Part shown: positions 58,521 through 64,000 of the stretch, piece after piece
How positions within the stretch are numbered: position 1 is the first letter of the stretch
Layout of the letters: every line of letters starts with the position of its first letter
Origin: Anticarsia gemmatalis
Taxonomy: Eukaryota; Arthropoda; Insecta; Lepidoptera; Erebidae
Assembly (NCBI RefSeq): GCF_050436995.1
Contig: NC_134775.1
Span: 1,589,124-1,653,123, forward strand
Length of the DNA: 64,000 bases
Direction of reading: 5' to 3'
Position numbers and translations under genes: made by a program
Notes under the pieces: generated by a model
Database searches by the model: none
What the model was told of the DNA's origin: nothing
What the model saw: the letters and a program-made list of their open reading frames with translations, nothing else

Positions 58521-59133
58521 TTATAAACTCATAACTAACGATGGAATTTGCAAGCTTGCATTGTCAACGCACTACACAATTAAATTCTAAAGGAGGTCAA
58601 TATATTATAAATTATATTAAATAATGCATAAGAGCACGTCTATATGCTTCAACGGTCGCAACGGTACATTGATTGATTTTAGAATGGAGAATGTTACTAG
58701 GTATGCCAAATCGCTTGAAATTTTGACACAGTATAGCCTGTATGTATACATATAAACTAGTTTTTGTTTTAGTCAAAAATACCAAATAGTTTTGATTTTA
58801 TAAGCATTCAAAGTTTCGAAAAATATCGAGTCCCGCTAACAGCCGCGTGAGCGGCTGTGACGTCATACTACTTTACCGCGCCGCGCGGGCCGCGTCCCGC
58901 TTAGTATTAAGTCGCCAATCGCTGTTGTAGGTGTAATAGCTTGCGTAGTATTTTGTTGTGTTTTCGTCCGCTTATGTATAACATAACTTATAATAATAGT
59001 AAATACTATTCGATTAATAAAATGGATAAAGGATTTTAAAAAGGGCAATCGGATAATCTACCTAAAATAAATACCTAAAATAAATGGTTGCGAATTATTT
59101 GTGAAACAAATAGAGGTTTTGTTGCTTCCGAAA
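58521..59133. other. Spacer with a GC-rich hairpin; no gene seen
   Basis: Contains AGCCGC-GTGA-GCGGCT followed by TGACGTCA at 58840-58866 and a CGCGCCGCGCGGG patch at 58878-58890. It could be the end of an unrecognised DNA element. No coding potential. Confidence 0.4.
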
Positions 59134-59539
59134 TCCTACTTAATATTATAAATTTGAAAGTTTGTGAGAACGTACATATGTACATACATAAGTACATAAG
59201 TAATTCATAGAATGACATACATATGTCATTGTATGTATGTATGTATGTACGTATGTGTGTACGTACGTACGTATGTATATATGTATGTACGTATACATAT
59301 ATACATACGCACGTATATGTATGTATGTATGTAAGTAAGTATGAAGGTATGTAAGTATGTATGGATGTTTGTTACTCTTTCACGCAAATTTGACTGAACC
59401 GATTACGATGAAATTTGATATACCTACATATAGCTGAAGACCCAGAATAACACATAGACTTTTTATCCTCGAGTTCCCGAAGGATCAGGATTTACGCGGG
59501 AAGGGTTTCCATGCGGACGAAGTCGTGGGCGGCTTCTAG
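59134..59539 (+). mobile_element. Non-autonomous Helitron with a TATG microsatellite inside
   Basis: Starts TCCTACTTAATATTATAAAT after A and ends GGGCGGCTTCTAG before T. The middle (about 59162-59365) is an expanded (TATG/TACG)n microsatellite. The right part has the common CGCAAATTTGACTGAACCG and CCATGCGGACGAAGTCGTGG blocks. Confidence 0.8.
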
Positions 59540-59941
59540 TATATTATACATAGGTATAAGTAATATGTTAGATATTTACGATCACTGCATATTATAATGA
59601 AACAGTTTTTAACCGAAATAATCGCATACTTATCGATTTTACATTTTTCCTGCCACAGTAAAATCAATAAACTCGCGATCAATCCGGTTAGAAATTGTTT
59701 CATTATAAGATGAAGTTATTTATTATTACTTATGTACTTACCTACATAATATTAAATTACATTTAGGTACAACATATGATTTCCTAGTATTTGAATTGAA
59801 CTTTTTTAAAAGTATTTAGGAATAATTTCAACGCACCGAGCGCGCGTCCGCAAGCGGACTGTGTGAGCCAGACTGAGCAAGTGTAGAGTGACGTCACACC
59901 GTCACCGAGAGCTAGCGTCGTGCGGTTACAACTTGTTTTAC
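59540..59941. other. Spacer; no gene seen
   Basis: AT-rich, then a CG-rich patch at 59835-59930 with CGTCCGC-AA-GCGGACT hairpin and TGACGTCA. Similar in style to 58840-58890, perhaps the two ends of one decayed element. Confidence 0.35.
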
Positions 59942-60795
59942 TTATAAATCGAAAACTAATTGACGTATCGAAGTAATTCTTTCACCAGTATTTTTTATTT
60001 GTAAACGAGAATATGGAGTGCTAAAAATCAAAATTAGGTAACATTCTCCATTTCTTGTGTCGGTGCCCCTGGTTTTGTAGATCCTATGATAGAGTAATGT
60101 ATTTAGGCGAGAGTCGTAGAGTGCTGTTGATGGTCCTTTGCACTGTGCACCTCCCAGTATGTAAATGTTACGGTTATCGCATTTGGATGAGGTACTGGGT
60201 GATAGATTGACATCTTGAGATTTTTTAACTTTAATGCTCTCTTCTATGTCTGCGTTTTTTGTGGATAACTCTTTCAACGATATTTCGACGTTTTTGAAAG
60301 GTAAGTCGACTTGTGATGTATCTAGATTAGAGTTAGAGATTCCAGTGGAGTCCATCAACTGCTGTCTTGATTTACGTCTAGTGTTTAAAGTTCGTTGTTT
60401 ATGACTCTTTCCAGGACTAGTGCATATGTGGAGGAACGAGGTGATCATTGTTCCTCCAACCAAAGGGAGGATCCTCCGACCAGGCGAGGTGATCGTGCCT
60501 GGTGGGCCTAGGCTGCCCGACTGTTGTAGTCGGGAACTTGTATATATAGTCAGTTGCAGTGCAAACTTCGATAGCGCGATCTAGGACTTGTGACGTCAGT
60601 CACACTGCGCGTGGTGGTTGGTTGCGCGCTGGTCCCAGTAGATGTCGCTGTATGTAGCGAGCCGCTACACATACACTTTTCAATAACTTTATCTGTTGAT
60701 TTTGATTAGTAATTGTATTTTGAAGCTGATTATTTTTTAGAATAAGTGTATCTATTTCATTATTTGCACTTTGTACTTGTTGTTGTAGGGCTTGG
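59942..60795 (-). pseudogene. ORF1 fragment (coiled coil and SGNH start), split by a solo LTR
   Basis: The minus strand from 60795 encodes a coiled coil (YQALQQQVQSANNEIDTLIL, NNQLQNTITNQNQQIKLL). After the LTR (60427-60669) the same frame continues with a basic linker (GKSHKQRTLNTRRKSRQQL), KELSTKNADIEES and the SGNH-like first block NIYILGGAQCKGPS. It diverges from the family near 60060. It was cut upstream by a Helitron piece. It belongs to the same ORF1 type as 1292-2986. Confidence 0.6.
60427..60669 (-). mobile_element. Solo LTR (243 bp)
   Basis: Minus strand begins TGTAGCGGCTCGCTACA and ends CGTTCCTCCACA (TG...CA). It contains CTATATATAC as a TATA box and a CCCGACT/AGTCGGG hairpin downstream. 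A 4-bp target duplication, CATA, lies at 60423-60426 and 60670-60673. Deleting the LTR and one CATA restores the surrounding ORF1 frame, which fixes its ends. It is the product of LTR-LTR recombination of a gypsy- or Pao-type element; the internal part is gone. Confidence 0.82.
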
Positions 60796-60961
60796 TACTG
60801 GTACTCTGCTCCTATTGGTAGTAGCATGATGATATATAGCCTATAACCTTCCTCGATAAATGGACTATCCAACACTGAAAGAATTTTTCAAATCGGACCA
60901 GTAGTTCCTGAGATTAGCGCGTTCAAACAAACAAACAAACAAACTCTTCAGCTTTATAATA
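60796..60961 (-). mobile_element. Helitron remnant
   Basis: Matches the interior and the AAGCTGAAGAGTTTG end of the other Helitrons but has lost the CTAG end (left) and the TCTATACTA end (right), where the next inverted-repeat element begins. Confidence 0.7.
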
Positions 60962-62029
60962 TACAGGGTGTAACAGACAGGCTACCGAAAACGAAAAAAA
61001 AATGATTCTAGACATGATTCTGGTGCTTATGGCGTTGAAAATTTTTATCGCTTTTTTCATGATTTTTCCGATTTTTTATGCGTTTTTTTTATTTTTTTTC
61101 GGTATTATTTCGTTAATACTACACAGTGCAACATGAATATGAGAAAAAATCCGTCATATTACTGTTTTTCACAAAAAACAGCAATGGATTAAAACAACGT
61201 ATAAATTCGCTATCAGCTGTCCGCGGCCAACGACACCGCGCCGGCGGCGGCCGGCCGCGACGGTCGACGTACCTACGCGCGCCACACAGACACGATTACG
61301 CACACAGCTGTCAGCCTCACTCTCACTAGTATGCAGCGTTACTTAGTATTTGTTCTTCTATGTTAAAAATGAAAATGACATAATTATCCCGCTCTCCGAT
61401 AAAAGGTACATTAATAAGATTTAAAATGTGTGATATCTTATTATTATTACACGTACAAATACATACAGAACGACAAAAAATCCTATTGATATTCTTTAGC
61501 GCTATAAAAATCTCTAATAAACAATTTAACAAGTATTGTCGCTTTGTTCTATTTGTTCTTGCAAACTTATTATTCTATTCGATATTTACACGCTCATTCA
61601 TACAAGCGCGGTGCGACTCGAAAAGTAGATGGCCGTAGTGACGCGTGACGCCGCGACCGCGCGTGGATGTTACATAGATGGGATGCGACAAAATGAATGC
61701 TAAGTAATTCTCCGGGGATAATGAATTATGATAAGTTAGTTTCTCTGATAAGAATATTAATGGATATTGATTGTTATCATTGTTATGTACCTACATTTTT
61801 TATGGTTTAATTAAATAAACGTTTCGTGTTTATTTTATTTACTTTAATCTGATTTTATGTTATTAAATATCAAAGTAGGTATTTTAAACTTACATCAATA
61901 ATGTTTTTAATGTTATTCGGTATTTGAATAAAACTACAATGCAACGAGTAACAACTGTGACAAGTAAAAATAGTACCTAATGCCGCATCAATATTTTATT
62001 CAATCTAATCTCTCGCTGGGATCCTAACT

Positions 62030-62342
62030 CGTCGCTCGTCACCAAATCGGCGGCGCGCGCACGGACGGCGCGGAGGGAGCGGGTGGCGCGACCGAGGGGC
62101 GGCGCGAGTGAGCGGAGAGGCGCCCGCGCCGGCGGCTCTCTTTGATAGTTCGAGCAATTCGCTCGCGGAAGACGGAAGCTCTTCACCGGTGTCGTTCGTT
62201 ATGTCCTATTCGTCGTGTCGTGTGTGAACTGTTGTTTATTATTACTTGTTATTGTTTCGGTTTTGAGTTGTTAGTGTTTTTATTGTTATTATTTTTGTTG
62301 TTATTGTTTTCGAAGTGCAGTTGTGTTCGTAAATAGGAAGAA
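62030..62342 (+). promoter_or_regulatory. CpG-rich promoter-like region and leader
   Basis: 62045-62140 is very rich in CG in an otherwise AT-rich setting, then CG-containing transcribed-looking sequence leads to the ATG cluster at 62343-62362. A seven-codon upstream ORF (ATG 62343, stop 62364-62366) overlaps the candidate main start ATGG at 62360. No TATA box near the CG block. Confidence 0.35.
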
Positions 62343-62359
62343 ATGTTGATGTGCTATGT

Positions 62360-62447
62360 ATGGTGAAGCACGTGGAAGTGCACGGCGTGCTCTGCACCTG
62401 TACGTCCGGATCCAAAGGTACCTACTCAAACTCTCGCCATACACCAG
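62360..62447 (+). CDS. Candidate first coding exon, unrecognised protein
   Basis: ATGGTGAAGC start, 29 codons beginning MVKHVEVHGVLCTCTSGSKG, ending at a donor CACCAG|GTAATT. Codon use is GC-rich at third positions, unlike the surroundings. No family recognised; the next exon would lie outside the window or beyond the AT tract. Could be part of a captured host fragment inside the inverted-repeat element. Confidence 0.4.
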
Positions 62448-62754
62448 GTAATTGCGTGTTGATAGACATTGATAACAATTCGTTTTAGCACTTTCTTATT
62501 ATTGGTTACATTTTGCTATTATTGTTTGATTTCACGTAAGCCAAGTAGGTATCTACCTACTAAAATTTTACTATGAGCTATTGTAACATACGAGCGTACT
62601 TACGATACCTACCATAAACGATACATGAGATTGTTATCTAATAATACATACTAGTGAGCGCATAGACGTGGTGGTACGCGTACGTACCGCTGATTGTTGG
62701 CAGCTCCTCGCATGATCAATTATTGTATCAACCACATTGTAAAACTTTTGGCGA

Positions 62755-62903
62755 TTGAAAAGAGTGGCCGTGAGTTTCTCGCTAGCTCTTCTCATAAGGC
62801 TCTACCCCCTTTCCGAGCTAGAGGTAGATTCAGTAATTGTAACGACTATCGTAAGTGTCAACATTTGACCTAAATGAATAAATGATTTGATTTTGATTTT
62901 GAT
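62755..62903 (+). mobile_element. Non-LTR 3' end fragment
   Basis: GAGTGGCCGTGAGTTTCTCG ... GTGTCAACATTTGACCTAAA ... ATTTGATTTTGATTTTGAT: the same 3' leader and (GATTTT)n tail as the minus-strand element at 45641, here in plus orientation and severely 5'-truncated. Confidence 0.8.
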
Positions 62904-63126
62904 ACCTACGACGCGTCGCGACATGTCGTCGCTCAACGCGCCGCCGCCGCCAGAAATCTCGTAGGCATGCGCGGAGATATATCGCGTTGTTCAATATACA
63001 TTGAATGCTCAAAAATGACTAACTCGGGAACCAATCATTTCCGAGAAAAATGGTTGAAGTAAATTTCGCGCATTTAGTGTCACAAAATTAACACTGAAGT
63101 TTTCGGTTAACCGTCGTTTACACCCT

Positions 63127-63260
63127 GTATATATAATATATAATATATAATATAAAATATAAAATATAAAATATATGATATATAATATATAATATATAAT
63201 ATATAATATATAATATATAATATATAATATATAATATATAATATATAATATATATATCCT
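63127..63260. repeat. AT-rich (TATAATA)n minisatellite
   Basis: About 130 bases of TATAATATA-type repeats starting exactly at the right TA border of the inverted-repeat element. Confidence 0.92.
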
Positions 63261-63379
63261 CCATTATTTATTGATAATTGTTAAGATATTTTTCGTAATA
63301 AATATATACGATTTTTGATGAAATTTCTTCAAAAAAATATATAAAATGAACATGCAATTTTTTTAAAAACAGCAAAAAG

Positions 63380-63447
63380 TGTCGACTCGGCGGGATTTGA
63401 ACTCACACCAACAGCTTGTAAAGCAATCTCATTGCGCTCTGAGCCCC
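63380..63447 (-). other. tRNA-like sequence (possible SINE head or tRNA relic)
   Basis: The minus strand reads GGCTCAGAGCGCAATGAG, a CTTTACAAG anticodon-loop-like stretch and GTGAGTTCAAATCCCGC, like a B box. Acceptor-stem pairing is not found, so it is not called as a working tRNA. Confidence 0.35.
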
Positions 63448-63725
63448 GTTTACGTAGTTGTTTTAGTTGAAATGTAGCTATACTTTGGTGCTGTGTTGCT
63501 AACAGTTCATAGACGAGTAGTCGATTTTATGTCCTTATAAGGTAGCGTTTCGAGTGTTTAATTCTTTTGTGACTCACCAAAGCCGGCCAATTGTGTTGAA
63601 GTAGCTGTTATGAGTCACGACTTAGTAACTTGTTTGTATTTGTTTGTTTTTAAATTATATTTACGGAGACACTGTGTACACTTCTAGCTGCGGGCGCATG
63701 CGCGCTAGCAATATCAATCTTTCAA

Positions 63726-64000
63726 TCAATCAAAAATTGCAGTATCAAATACTGTCAAATGCATAAGAGATAACTTCCTCTTGTAGTAAAATAGAGAAAT
63801 CTCTCCACTGGGGCAGTTCAGTACCTTCTGGAAGTCATAAGTTGCACATACTACTTGACCAAGATTTTGTATAGCTACTTCTTTATCGTCAGCTTTATAC
63901 TTTCTTGCAGTTTGCTTGTTTGAAAGATGTTTGGCGTGAGATTCTGTTTCTTCTTCGTTAGGGTTTTCTATGTTATAAAACGAATGGCACTTATCGCATA
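63726..64000 (-). CDS. C-terminal end of an unclassified (probably transposon) protein, partial
   Basis: An open minus-strand frame enters from the right edge and ends at TGA 63726-63728 (~91 residues). It starts with a CDKCHSFYN Cys pair, then an acidic/basic linker, then VVCATYDFQKVLNCPSGEIS and LFYYKRKLSLMHLTVFD. This LQKVL/FYYKRKL pattern recurs in abundant uncharacterised insect proteins that look transposon-derived. The catalytic part, if any, lies outside the window. Confidence 0.6.
   Translation of the reverse strand, partial: CDKCHSFYNIENPNEEETESHAKHLSNKQTARKYKADDKEVAIQNLGQVVCATYDFQKVLNCPSGEISLFYYKRKLSLMHLTVFDTAIFD

Larger units (their letters stand above)
60964..63127. mobile_element. 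2.16-kb segment with terminal inverted repeats and TA borders
   Basis: Left end TACAGGGTGTAA..CCGAAAAC and right end (reverse complement) TACAGGGTGTAA..CCGAAAAC match over ~30 bases with small gaps. Both sit at TA dinucleotides, as for Tc1/mariner-type elements. No transposase is visible. The interior holds CG-rich sequence (61205-61270, 62030-62170), a candidate exon (62360) and a LINE 3' end. Either a non-autonomous transposon that captured host DNA, or two independent ends flanking a host promoter. Confidence 0.5.

Noticed and set aside
63380..63447. Functional tRNA gene (anticodon-like TAC)
   Set aside because: The T-arm and anticodon-loop resemble a tRNA, but no acceptor stem pairs and the D-arm is poor; better seen as a SINE or relic.

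Overview
This is eukaryotic DNA, almost certainly from a moth or butterfly (Lepidoptera; a noctuoid-like genome would fit). There is no bacterial gene organisation. The evidence is split coding exons with GT/AG borders, a ZAD-C2H2 zinc-finger gene of the insect type, TTAGG/CCTAA insect telomere units, tRNA-derived SINEs and A|T-inserted Helitrons of the kind common in Lepidoptera, an errantivirus, and R1/SART-like, jockey-like and Penelope-like retroelements. No database was searched; family names rest on motifs read from the sequence.

Layout. 1-3440: minus-strand non-LTR element (ORF1 with coiled coil and SGNH-like domain, then endonuclease ORF2 running off the window). 3441-8263: internally deleted Ty3/gypsy element split by a palindromic Penelope-like element (4151-6604). 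8274-13110: a Helitron, then six head-to-tail copies of a ~735-bp structured repeat and an (AT)n tract. 13363-15606: Transib/RAG1-like transposase broken by one stop codon. 16054-17621: a 191-bp tandem duplication carrying a non-autonomous hAT.

18351-29866: the one recognisable host gene, a ZAD plus multi-C2H2 zinc-finger gene on the plus strand with ten visible exon segments. Its introns hold a complete hAT transposon (18841-21937), a single copy of the ~735-bp repeat, an ORF1-like fragment, SINEs, Helitrons and degenerate ACTC repeats. A SINE lies inside exon 3, one zinc ligand is replaced by Phe, and the last visible finger stops just before an errantivirus LTR.

29920-52391: two copies of one errantivirus (gag, pol, and in one copy env) in inverted orientation. 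They flank a block made of a nearly full-length R1-clade (SART/TRAS-like) element, a nested truncated copy of the same family, a short telomeric repeat and a 5'-truncated jockey-like element. Both virus copies are defective. 52392-56250: plus-strand non-LTR element cut by two Helitrons. 56214-60795: minus-strand ORF1 pieces, a gag-only non-LTR element, a Helitron and a solo LTR. 60964-63127: a 2.2-kb segment with terminal inverted repeats enclosing a CpG-rich, promoter-like stretch and a candidate first exon. 63726-64000: the end of an unclassified minus-strand coding sequence.

Most genes here do not act as a pathway; they are layers of mobile elements, many nested, and their order can be read from target-site duplications. 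The likely host functions are DNA binding by the zinc-finger protein and whatever is encoded from 62360 onward.
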